Positions 1 to 5,264 of a stretch of 5,264 bases of DNA are shown one piece after another. The number at the start of each line of letters is the position of its first letter. The first letter of the stretch is position 1. The DNA comes from a bacterium. Its GTDB lineage: Bacteria > Patescibacteriota > Minisyncoccia > UBA6257. Position numbers and translations under genes: made by a program. Under the pieces are notes generated by a model. It saw nothing but the letters and a program-made list of their open reading frames with translations, did no database searches and was not told where the DNA came from. Where the stretch lies: contig JAGGZF010000031.1 of assembly GCA_021162155.1 (NCBI GenBank), positions 1 through 5,264 of the forward strand, written 5' to 3'.

Positions 1-42
1 CTGAATTTTTTGCAGAATTTTATCAAATTGTTCATTCTCCAT
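1..42 (-). CDS. Start of an unidentified protein, cut by window edge
   Basis: An ATG at 42..40 opens a frame of 14 codons that runs off the left edge (Met-Glu-Asn-Glu-Gln-Phe-Asp-Lys-Ile-Leu and on). The peptide is charged and would suit an amphipathic helix, but it is too short to identify. It begins 12 bases after the stop of the membrane protein gene, the same tight spacing seen elsewhere in this run, which is the main reason to call it. The bases before the ATG (TTTTTTACTACT) hold no Shine-Dalgarno sequence. A second ATG at 34..32 in another frame is also open to the edge and has GGAG just before it, but only one base separates the two, too close for normal initiation. The start therefore remains uncertain. 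Confidence 0.45.
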   Translation of the reverse strand, partial: MENEQFDKILQKIQ

Positions 43-54
43 AGTAGTAAAAAA

Positions 55-498
55 TTAACAAATAATTTTTTCTATTATTATACTTACAATAATTAATGCT
101 GCTATAGGCACTATTACTCTTTGGTAGGGAAAATAAACCTTATTATTGTGGAATTTCTTCAGGAGTAGATTATTTAGCCAATCGCTACCGAACAATAATA
201 TCATTCCTAATAATGAGCCGCTAATTATTTTCGGTGCTCCACAAAAATAATTAGCAGTATCTCCCCAGTTTATCTTGTTCCAAGAAAACAAAAAAGTGAC
301 CAACCAAGTACCACATAATATTAACCAAAAAACTATAGGACTCATCTTTTTCTTCTTAAGCAGAAATTTATATAACTGTAAAGAAAGAGAAAGAATTAAC
401 GCCCCTGACCACAAACCCAAGGTCAAATCACTAATTCCTAAAATCTTAGATAGCCATAATCCCCCACTCAAACCAATAGTACAAACAGGACCACACAT
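55..498 (-). CDS. Small polytopic membrane protein with N-terminal Cys-x3-Cys
   Basis: This is a 147-residue hydrophobic protein of unknown function. Likely membrane segments are residues 4-22 (weaker), 29-47, 55-71, 91-107 and 125-143. Lysine-rich loops at 48-51 and 114-120 point to the cytoplasm by the positive-inside rule. That puts the N-terminus inside, and loop 72-90 and the C-terminus outside. It begins Met-Cys-Gly-Pro-Val-Cys, giving Cys2 and Cys6; further cysteines are Cys62, Cys86 and the last residue, Cys147. From memory it resembles short membrane proteins of Parcubacteria-type genomes that begin Met-Cys-Pro-x-Cys and carry a Gly-Lys-Val-x-Phe-Pro-Phe-Gln-Lys-like motif near the last helix; here the latter is Lys-Val-Tyr-Phe-Pro-Tyr-Gln-Arg at 120-127. 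The gene follows trxB by 11 bases with only a weak purine stretch (AAAGAAAAAAT) before its ATG. The neighbour and the cysteines suggest a thiol-redox role, but this is inference. Start and reading frame are secure; function is not. Confidence 0.85.
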   Translation of the reverse strand: MCGPVCTIGLSGGLWLSKILGISDLTLGLWSGALILSLSLQLYKFLLKKKKMSPIVFWLILCGTWLVTFLFSWNKINWGDTANYFCGAPKIISGSLLGMILLFGSDWLNNLLLKKFHNNKVYFPYQRVIVPIAALIIVSIIIEKIIC

Positions 499-509
499 AT
501 TTTTTCTTT

Positions 510-1469
510 TTATTTTGATTTATTTTTATTATCTTTTGCTTTTAGCCATCTGTCTGCTTCTATAGCAGCCATTGCTCCTAATCCTGCTGCTGTTATTGCC
601 TGGCGGTAACGAGAATCGCATACATCTCCGGCAGCAAAAACACCTTCTTGAGAGGTCTTAACATAATCTATAACTTTTATATATCCCTTCTCGTCCAATT
701 CTAACTGATCCTGAAAAATATCTGTGGCTGGTTGGAACCCTATTGCCAAGAATAAACCTTCTATCTTTAATTCCGTTTTTTCATTAGTTCTCTTATTGTG
801 AATAATTACTCCCTGTAATTGTTTATCTCCTATTAATTGCACTACTTCGGTATCCCAGATTACTTCTATCTTACGATTACGTAATACTTCATCTTGCAAA
901 ATCTTTGCTGCCCGGAAGCTATCTCTCCTGTGAATAATATATATTTTAGAGGCATATTTGGTTAAATAAAGAGCATCTTCTAAAGCAGAATCACCACCAC
1001 CTACTACTGCTACCTCTTTATCCCTAAAAAAGAATCCGTCACAAATAGCACATACTGAAACTCCGTGTCCTATTAATTCCTGCTCTCGGGGTAACCCTAA
1101 CCAGCGATGTCGTGCTCCGGTAGCCACAATAACTGAGCGCGCTCTTAATTCCTCCCCTTTCTCTCCTATTATCTTAAAAGGATACTGGCGAAAATCTACC
1201 TGACGAACATTCTCTTCCTTGCTCTCCACTTGAAATTTCTTAATTTGCTCTAACATTTTATTCAATAAATCTGTTCCTGTTATTCCTTGGGGAAAACCCG
1301 GAAAGTCATCCACATCTATAGCTAATCTTAATTGTCCTTCAGTGGGCTGTCCCAAAAACACCAGCGTATCTCTCTTAGCTCTACCAGCATAAATAGCAGC
1401 GGTTAACCCAGCCGGGCCACCTCCTATAATTACAAGTTCTTTTGTGGTAAGGTCTTTAGTATTGTTCAT
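510..1469 (-). CDS. trxB: Thioredoxin-disulfide reductase (NADPH, FAD)
   Basis: This flavoenzyme passes electrons from NADPH through FAD and a redox-active disulfide to thioredoxin in the cytoplasm. At 319 residues it has normal full length for the low-molecular-weight bacterial type. The FAD-binding GGGPAG lies at 16-21 near the N-terminus. The redox centre Cys-Ala-Ile-Cys-Asp is at 140-144. The NADPH domain has GGGDSA at 157-162 and HRRDSFRA at 180-187, whose arginines are the usual contacts for the 2'-phosphate and indicate NADPH rather than NADH. The C-terminal FAD motif Gly-Asp-Val begins at 281, followed by the Arg-Gln-Ala region at 289. The usual Gly-Gly-Gln-Leu near residue 45 is Glu-Gly-Gln-Leu here. 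The ATG lies two bases beyond the stop of the upstream gene and has no Shine-Dalgarno sequence, so translation is probably coupled to the upstream gene. No thioredoxin gene is in the window. The only plausible alternative is a ferredoxin/thioredoxin reductase paralogue, which the intact CAIC and HRR motifs argue against. Confidence 0.97.
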   Translation of the reverse strand: MNNTKDLTTKELVIIGGGPAGLTAAIYAGRAKRDTLVFLGQPTEGQLRLAIDVDDFPGFPQGITGTDLLNKMLEQIKKFQVESKEENVRQVDFRQYPFKIIGEKGEELRARSVIVATGARHRWLGLPREQELIGHGVSVCAICDGFFFRDKEVAVVGGGDSALEDALYLTKYASKIYIIHRRDSFRAAKILQDEVLRNRKIEVIWDTEVVQLIGDKQLQGVIIHNKRTNEKTELKIEGLFLAIGFQPATDIFQDQLELDEKGYIKVIDYVKTSQEGVFAAGDVCDSRYRQAITAAGLGAMAAIEADRWLKAKDNKNKSK

Positions 1470-1471
1470 AT

Positions 1472-1960
1472 TTATATAAATTCAGATATTAATTCTTGCC
1501 AAAACTTTTTTAAAATAAAAACCATTCTCTGTGCTTCACTGTGAGTAATGGAAAATTCCCTATCCTGTAAGATTCTTTCCTTTACCTGATAAATTTCTCT
1601 TATTAAGTTTAAATTTCTATATTTCTGTGTCTCCAAATGGGCTAGGATTTCTTCTATATTGTCTCCGGAATACCCCAGATTTTTTAATGTTTGTAATACA
1701 AAGGTGCTTGCTTGAACAACTGCTAATTTCCAAGAAGAAGAGAGTGGTTCTTTAAGTAATAGTTCTATGTCTCTCCATTTTCTCCGTGCCCCTGAGGGAA
1801 CAAGTGGATTTATTCCAAATTTCTCTTTTAAACTTTTGGCAAAGTTCTGAATAACTTTTAATTTTCTAATGTAATAAATAATACCACATAAAAGAAGGAA
1901 ATCCAGAGCAAGGATAGTATATTTAAAAAAATAATAATAGGGCAACAATGTATTATTCAT
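1472..1960 (-). CDS. Single-pass membrane protein with HEPN-like helical domain
   Basis: A protein of 162 residues from the ATG at 1960. A TTG six bases further upstream (1966) would add two residues and is an alternative start. Residues 10-31 are a hydrophobic membrane anchor followed by a basic stretch (Arg32, Lys33, Lys35), so the rest should be cytoplasmic. The soluble part, about 60-162, appears all-helical, with landmarks Lys61-Trp62, Trp77-Lys-Leu-Ala-Val, Leu95-Gly-Tyr-Ser-Gly and Phe136-Ser-Ile-Thr before a final helix. From memory this pattern matches uncharacterised Parcubacteria-type proteins (Trp-Lys-x-Ala-Ile, Gly-Tyr-x-Gly, then Arg-Asn-x3-His) that resemble HEPN domains. Here the place of Arg-Asn-x3-His reads Lys127-Glu-Arg-Ile-Leu-Gln132, so catalytic residues appear to be missing. 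Its first eight bases overlap the end of gatA, and trxB follows two bases after its stop, so it is made in one operon with both. The gene is real; the domain assignment is tentative and the function unknown. Confidence 0.85.
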   Translation of the reverse strand: MNNTLLPYYYFFKYTILALDFLLLCGIIYYIRKLKVIQNFAKSLKEKFGINPLVPSGARRKWRDIELLLKEPLSSSWKLAVVQASTFVLQTLKNLGYSGDNIEEILAHLETQKYRNLNLIREIYQVKERILQDREFSITHSEAQRMVFILKKFWQELISEFI

Positions 1961-3365
1961 AAGCAACTATCTTCTCTATTTTTTTAGCAAATTCTAATAG
2001 TAAAAAATCTTTCCCATAAGGGGCTGTTATTTGTAAGCCGATAGGCAGATGTTCTTTACTAAAACCAGAAGGTATGCTTATGGCCGGAACCCCTGCTATA
2101 TTAGCCGATACGGTAAAAATATCTGATAAATACATAGCCAATGGGTCATCTTTTTTCTCACCTAAGAAAAAGGGTAAGGTGGGGGTAGTAGGAGAAATTA
2201 TAAAATCTACTTCAGAAAAAATTCTTTTATACTCTTCAGTAATTAACTTCCTTACTTTTTGGGCCCTTTTGTAAAATGCTTCATAATACCCCCGAGAGAG
2301 CACAAAAGTTCCTAAAACTATTCTCCGACGCACTTCTGACCCAAATCCCAATCCCCGAGTATCATAATATAAACTTAATAAATCATTCCCTTCTAATTCT
2401 GTATCTAGTGGAGAATATCTAATGCCATCATATCTTGCTAAATTAGCGCTCGCTTCTGCCGGTAAAATAATATAATAACAGGCCAAGGAATAAGGTAATA
2501 AAGGTAAACTTATGGTTTTTATCGTAATCTCTGCTGCTTTTAATTTCTCTATCGTTTTCTCCATATTTTCTTTTATCTCTGAATCCAATCCTTGAGAAAA
2601 ACACTCTTGAGGTATTCCAACTGTTATCTTTTCCTTAGGTAGAGAGCAAGCACGTAAATCATAGGAGGTAGAATCCAAATCATCCTTCCCTGATATAACC
2701 CGGAACACTATTTCTGCATCTTCTACTGACAAAGTCAGAGGTCCTATTACATCCAACGAGGAAGCCAAAGCAATAAGACCATAGCGAGAAACTGCACCAT
2801 AACTGGGCTTAAATCCCACAATTCCACAAAATGCTGCCGGCTGTCTGATAGAGCCCCCTGTGTCAGAACCTAATGCAAAAGGAACCATTTGTGCTGCTAC
2901 TGCTGCAGCAGAACCCCCAGAAGAACCACCAGGAACCCTCCGCTCATCCCAAGGATTTTTAGTGGGGAAAAAAGCGGAATTCTCTGTAGAAGAACCCATA
3001 GCAAACTCGTCCATATTAGTTTTCCCTAAAATAATAGCACCTGCCTCTTTCAATTTCCGTATCACCGTAGCATCATAAACTCCTATATAATTCTGTAAAA
3101 TTTTAGAACAGGCAGTAGTTTTAATCCCTTTAGTTAAGATATTGTCTTTTACAGCAAAGGGTATTCCCTCTAATATACCCAACTCTTTTCCTTCTTGAAT
3201 TTCACTATCTAATTTTCGAGCTGCTTCTAATGCCTGTTGTTCAGTTATAGTAATAAATGCTTTAATCTGTTCTTCTTTGTCTTTTATAGTAGATAAATAG
3301 CGCTGAACTAATTCAGTTACTGAAATTTCTCGCTGGGCTAATTTGCGATGTATTTCTTTAATCAT
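1953..3365 (-). CDS. gatA: Asp/Glu-tRNA amidotransferase subunit A (GatA)
   Basis: GatA is the glutaminase subunit of GatCAB. It releases ammonia from glutamine for the GatB subunit, which converts mischarged Glu-tRNA(Gln) and/or Asp-tRNA(Asn) to the correct amide form. The 470-residue protein is an amidase-signature enzyme with the full Ser-cisSer-Lys triad: Lys73 in Ala-Val-Lys-Asp-Asn, Ser148 in Gly-Gly-Ser-Ser-Gly-Gly-Ser, and Ser172 in Gly-Gly-Ser-Ile-Arg-Gln-Pro. The spacing equals that of the Staphylococcus enzyme. The GatA-typical Glu-Ala-Ser-x-Asn-Leu-Ala-Arg-Tyr-Asp-Gly block is at 304-314 and Arg-Arg-Arg-Ile-Val-Leu-Gly-Thr at 346-353, which separates it from general amidases. It is slightly short because the C-terminal tail stops soon after the last amidase helix. 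The start fits family N-termini. gatC lies 45 bases upstream, and the TAA is overlapped by the next gene. No clear Shine-Dalgarno precedes the ATG. gatB is absent from the window. Confidence 0.97.
   Translation of the reverse strand: MIKEIHRKLAQREISVTELVQRYLSTIKDKEEQIKAFITITEQQALEAARKLDSEIQEGKELGILEGIPFAVKDNILTKGIKTTACSKILQNYIGVYDATVIRKLKEAGAIILGKTNMDEFAMGSSTENSAFFPTKNPWDERRVPGGSSGGSAAAVAAQMVPFALGSDTGGSIRQPAAFCGIVGFKPSYGAVSRYGLIALASSLDVIGPLTLSVEDAEIVFRVISGKDDLDSTSYDLRACSLPKEKITVGIPQECFSQGLDSEIKENMEKTIEKLKAAEITIKTISLPLLPYSLACYYIILPAEASANLARYDGIRYSPLDTELEGNDLLSLYYDTRGLGFGSEVRRRIVLGTFVLSRGYYEAFYKRAQKVRKLITEEYKRIFSEVDFIISPTTPTLPFFLGEKKDDPLAMYLSDIFTVSANIAGVPAISIPSGFSKEHLPIGLQITAPYGKDFLLLEFAKKIEKIVAYE
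1971..1976 (-). promoter_or_regulatory. Possible Shine-Dalgarno site inside the end of gatA
   Basis: The purine run GAGAAG on the coding strand lies within the last codons of gatA. It stands 10 bases before the ATG at 1960 and 4 bases before the TTG at 1966. It could serve either start of the membrane-anchored protein, so it supports translation from this junction without deciding which codon is used. ATG is preferred because it is the stronger start codon. The match to the ribosome is partial, and the run could equally be just gatA codons. Confidence 0.35.
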
Positions 3366-3377
3366 ATTCGGCTTTTA

Positions 3378-3420
3378 TTCTCTAAAATATATTCTTTTAA
3401 AATATATTCTCTAAAATATA
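3378..3420. repeat. Three-copy 14-15 bp tandem repeat at gatC/gatA junction
   Basis: On the plus strand three units follow one another without spacers: TTCTCTAAAATATA (3378-3391), TTCTTTTAAAATATA (3392-3406) and TTCTCTAAAATATA (3407-3420). The outer copies are identical; the middle one differs by a TT in place of C. The copy at 3407-3420 contains the last two sense codons and the TAG stop of gatC, so the gap to gatA is made largely of duplicated gatC tail. The repeat brings several TATATT-like stretches on the coding strand that could act as a -10 element, but there is no convincing -35 partner. It is most simply explained by slippage in AT-rich DNA. Confidence 0.85.
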
Positions 3421-3695
3421 GGAGGGATCTTAAAGTAGCCATCTTCTATTTTAGGCGCGGCTTTTTTCAGATATCCTGAATAATCAGGACTCTCTTGTTT
3501 CACCTTGTCTGCTCGACAAATATTCTCTAAATTAGTCCCACCATTCATTGGCTCAGTAGCAGAAACATTGACCTCTTTAAGTTTCTCTACATATTGTAAA
3601 ATCTGCCCTAACTCTGCAGCTAATTTTTTCTTTTCTTCCTCACCTATTTTTATTCGGGATAACTCTAAAAGATGATTAACCTCATCTAAATTCAT
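3411..3695 (-). CDS. gatC: Asp/Glu-tRNA amidotransferase subunit C (GatC)
   Basis: GatC is the small non-catalytic subunit that wraps around GatA and GatB and holds the amidotransferase together. At 94 residues it is the normal family size. The N-terminal half has the family pattern of a short helical start (Val6-Asn-His-Leu-Leu-Glu-Leu-Ser-Arg), the Glu-Glu-Glu-Lys-Lys-Lys-Leu stretch, and Leu-Gly-Gln-Ile-Leu-Gln-Tyr-Val-Glu-Lys-Leu around 29-39. This is followed by the Thr-Glu-Pro-Met segment at 46-49. The end, Gly-Tyr-Phe-Lys-Ile-Pro-Pro-Ile-Phe, is the usual Phe-Lys-(Val/Ile)-Pro terminus. It lies 32 bases after ligA and directly before gatA, an order shared with many Firmicutes and other bacteria. 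The leader is almost pure A/T without a Shine-Dalgarno site. The stop is TAG, the only one in the window, and lies in a tandem repeat unit. Confidence 0.95.
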   Translation of the reverse strand: MNLDEVNHLLELSRIKIGEEEKKKLAAELGQILQYVEKLKEVNVSATEPMNGGTNLENICRADKVKQESPDYSGYLKKAAPKIEDGYFKIPPIF

Positions 3696-3727
3696 AAATT
3701 TAAAAAATTAAAAACTTTATTTGAAAA

Positions 3728-5264
3728 TTACAACATTTTCCAAAATTCTTCTTCTGTAATAATTGGAACTCCTAATTGAAGAGCGCGTTGATATTTTGAG
3801 CCTGGTTTCTTCCCCACTACTACATAATCTGTCTTCTGAGAAACACTTTCAGACACTTTTCCTCCTCGCGCTCTAACTTCTTCTTTGGCTTTTTCTCTGG
3901 TCATAGATTCTAAAGCACCGGAAAACACAAATGTTTTTCCTTTGAATTTATTACTTTTGCTCAAAGATTTAGAAACAGGAATTAGTTGAATATTATAGGG
4001 AATAAATTTTTGGAGAAATTGAATATTTCTCTTATGATGAAACCAATCGGTTATTGATTGGGCTATTTTAGGACCGATATCTGGTATTTTTTCTAAAACC
4101 TCTTTTTGGAGTTCTGTAGCAACAGAGATAAAGTTTTTTACATTAAGTTCCAGTTTCCTTTGAGACAACTGATTCTCTAATAATCTAGCTAAAATAAGAG
4201 CATTCTCTTCTCCTAAATGTCTAATACCTAAAGCATACAGAAATCTATTAAAGGGAATTCTTTTAGAATTATTAATTGCTGTTATGATATTATGGGCTGA
4301 TTTATCTCCATATCTCTCCAAAGCTGCAATATCTCCTTCTTGTAAAGCAAAGAGGTCTGCCGCATCCTGAATAATCCCTTCGTCCAGCAATCTATTTATT
4401 AGTTTAGGACCAACTCCTTTTATATCAAATGCTCCCTTTCCTACAAAGTGATACAGATGCTCCAAAGAGCGCGCCGGACATTGTGGATTAGGACAGCGCA
4501 CTATTATTCCTCCCTCGTCTTCTACCACTTTGGTGCCGCATATAGGACACCTCTTAGGCATCTTAAATTCTCTTTCTTCTCCAGTTCGTAGGTGAGGAAG
4601 CACTTTTACTATTTGAGGTATCACATCTCCAGCCCGAGAAACTATTACTGTGTCTTTTATTTTTAAGCCCAACCTTTTTATCTCTTCCTTATTGTGAAGA
4701 GTAGCCCGGGAAATAGTTACTCCCCCAACTTCTACCGGCTTCAATATAGCCACAGGAGTTAAAACCCCTGTTCTTCCCACCTGAACTACAATATCCTCTA
4801 CTATAGTAGTTGCCTCCTTGGGAGAAAACTTATACGCAATTGCTCCTCGGGGCGCCTTGCCTGCTACACCCAGCATCTCAAAATAATGATTATCATTTAC
4901 AATAATGACAGTGCCGTCAATCTCATAAGGCAACTTATTTCTCTTTTTGGCTAATTCATCATGAAACTGAAAAACTCCTTCTAAACTATCCACCCTCCTA
5001 TTATCAGTATGGGTCTTAAATCCTAATGCTTTCAAAATTAAATGTTTCTCTTCATGGGTCCTTTGCCCCATTTCTGTAATCAACTCATAGGCATAAAAAT
5101 CCAACCTGCGAGAAGCAGTTACTTTAGGATCCAACTGCCTTACAGATCCTGCTGCTACATTTCTGGGATTGGCATAAGGAGTTAGTCCCTTTTTTATTCT
5201 TTCTTTATTAATCCTGAAAAATTCTTTTTTAGTCAATAACACTTCTCCTCTCACTTCTATATGC
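3728..5264 (-). CDS. ligA: NAD-dependent DNA ligase LigA, 5' end missing
   Basis: LigA seals nicks in duplex DNA using NAD+, in Okazaki fragment joining and repair. The frame is open to the right edge. The GTG at 5254 is not a start but the Val of Ile-Glu-Val-Arg-Gly-Glu-Val, a conserved adenylation-domain motif. About 170 N-terminal residues, including the Ia domain and the Lys-x-Asp-Gly nucleotidyl-transfer lysine, lie outside. Counting from that Val: the rest of the adenylation domain with Asn-Pro-Arg-Asn at 29-32, Ser-Val-Arg-Gln-Leu-Asp at 37-42 and Tyr-Lys-Phe at 141-143; the OB fold (Val-Gly-Arg-Thr-Gly at 159-163, Ala-Thr-Leu-His-Asn at 184-188); a zinc finger with Cys236, Cys239, Cys254 and Cys259; four helix-hairpin-helix segments about 275-405; and a BRCT domain 437-508. 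All visible key residues are present. About 511 residues are in the window, so the whole protein should be near 680, normal for the family. Confidence 0.97.
   Translation of the reverse strand, partial: HIEVRGEVLLTKKEFFRINKERIKKGLTPYANPRNVAAGSVRQLDPKVTASRRLDFYAYELITEMGQRTHEEKHLILKALGFKTHTDNRRVDSLEGVFQFHDELAKKRNKLPYEIDGTVIIVNDNHYFEMLGVAGKAPRGAIAYKFSPKEATTIVEDIVVQVGRTGVLTPVAILKPVEVGGVTISRATLHNKEEIKRLGLKIKDTVIVSRAGDVIPQIVKVLPHLRTGEEREFKMPKRCPICGTKVVEDEGGIIVRCPNPQCPARSLEHLYHFVGKGAFDIKGVGPKLINRLLDEGIIQDAADLFALQEGDIAALERYGDKSAHNIITAINNSKRIPFNRFLYALGIRHLGEENALILARLLENQLSQRKLELNVKNFISVATELQKEVLEKIPDIGPKIAQSITDWFHHKRNIQFLQKFIPYNIQLIPVSKSLSKSNKFKGKTFVFSGALESMTREKAKEEVRARGGKVSESVSQKTDYVVVGKKPGSKYQRALQLGVPIITEEEFWKML

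Noticed and set aside
275..565. Plus-strand open frame of 96 codons opposite the polytopic membrane protein and the end of trxB
   Set aside because: It runs antisense to two well-supported genes, has a low-complexity Leu/Tyr-rich end caused by A/T-rich DNA, and no family resemblance.
2074..2274. Plus-strand open frame of 66 codons inside gatA
   Set aside because: It is fully antisense to conserved gatA sequence; its apparent protein is the mirror of gatA codons.
2860..3078. Plus-strand open frame of 72 codons opposite the amidase signature of gatA
   Set aside because: The Ala/Pro/Glu-rich peptide is the complement of the Gly/Ser-rich catalytic motif of gatA, a common shadow frame.
3696..3727. 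Promoter or terminator in the ligA-gatC gap
   Set aside because: The 32 bases are nearly all A/T with no stem-loop of useful strength and no -35/-10 pair at proper spacing; chance matches are expected in such sequence.
5252..5254. GTG as start codon of ligA
   Set aside because: The frame continues upstream as His-Ile-Glu, and the Val belongs to the conserved Glu-Val-Arg-Gly-Glu-Val motif, so it is internal and the gene is cut by the window edge.
1..5264. Recoded TGA (as Gly in Gracilibacteria/SR1, or Trp)
   Set aside because: No gene contains an in-frame TGA although about 1,600 codons are visible; lack of TGA stops alone, with only six stops, is weak evidence.

Overview
The window is AT-rich and gene-dense. 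Everything coding lies on the minus strand, so it reads from right to left: ligA (5' end cut off by the window edge), gatC, gatA, a small membrane-anchored protein, trxB, a small polytopic membrane protein, and the first 14 codons of a further gene that leaves the window at base 1. Gaps between genes are 2 to 45 bases and one pair overlaps by 8 bases. No tRNA, rRNA, CRISPR array, insertion sequence or hairpin terminator was found. The layout looks like one polycistronic run with no clear internal stop to transcription.

The organism is a bacterium using the standard bacterial code: no gene has an internal TGA, and five stops are TAA and one is TAG. The two uncharacterised proteins (55..498 and 1472..1960) resemble, from memory, short membrane proteins common in Candidate Phyla Radiation genomes (Patescibacteria, especially Parcubacteria-like lineages). 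Short gaps, mostly unclear Shine-Dalgarno sites and low GC agree with that. This placement is an inference; no ribosomal marker is present.

Region by region: 5264-3728 holds most of NAD-dependent DNA ligase LigA (nick sealing in replication and repair). 3695-1953 holds GatC and GatA, two of the three subunits of the tRNA-dependent amidotransferase that makes Gln-tRNA(Gln) and/or Asn-tRNA(Asn). gatB, often the next gene, is not here. A three-copy 14-15 bp tandem repeat fills most of the gatC-gatA gap and includes the end of gatC. 1960-1472 encodes a single-pass protein whose soluble part looks like a HEPN-type helical domain with its RNase motif replaced. 1469-510 encodes NADPH thioredoxin reductase. 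498-55 encodes a roughly five-pass membrane protein that starts Met-Cys-Gly-Pro-Val-Cys, which next to trxB suggests a redox link.

The housekeeping genes are ordinary and intact. The parts that merit a second look are the two small membrane proteins around trxB and the repeat at the gatC/gatA junction.
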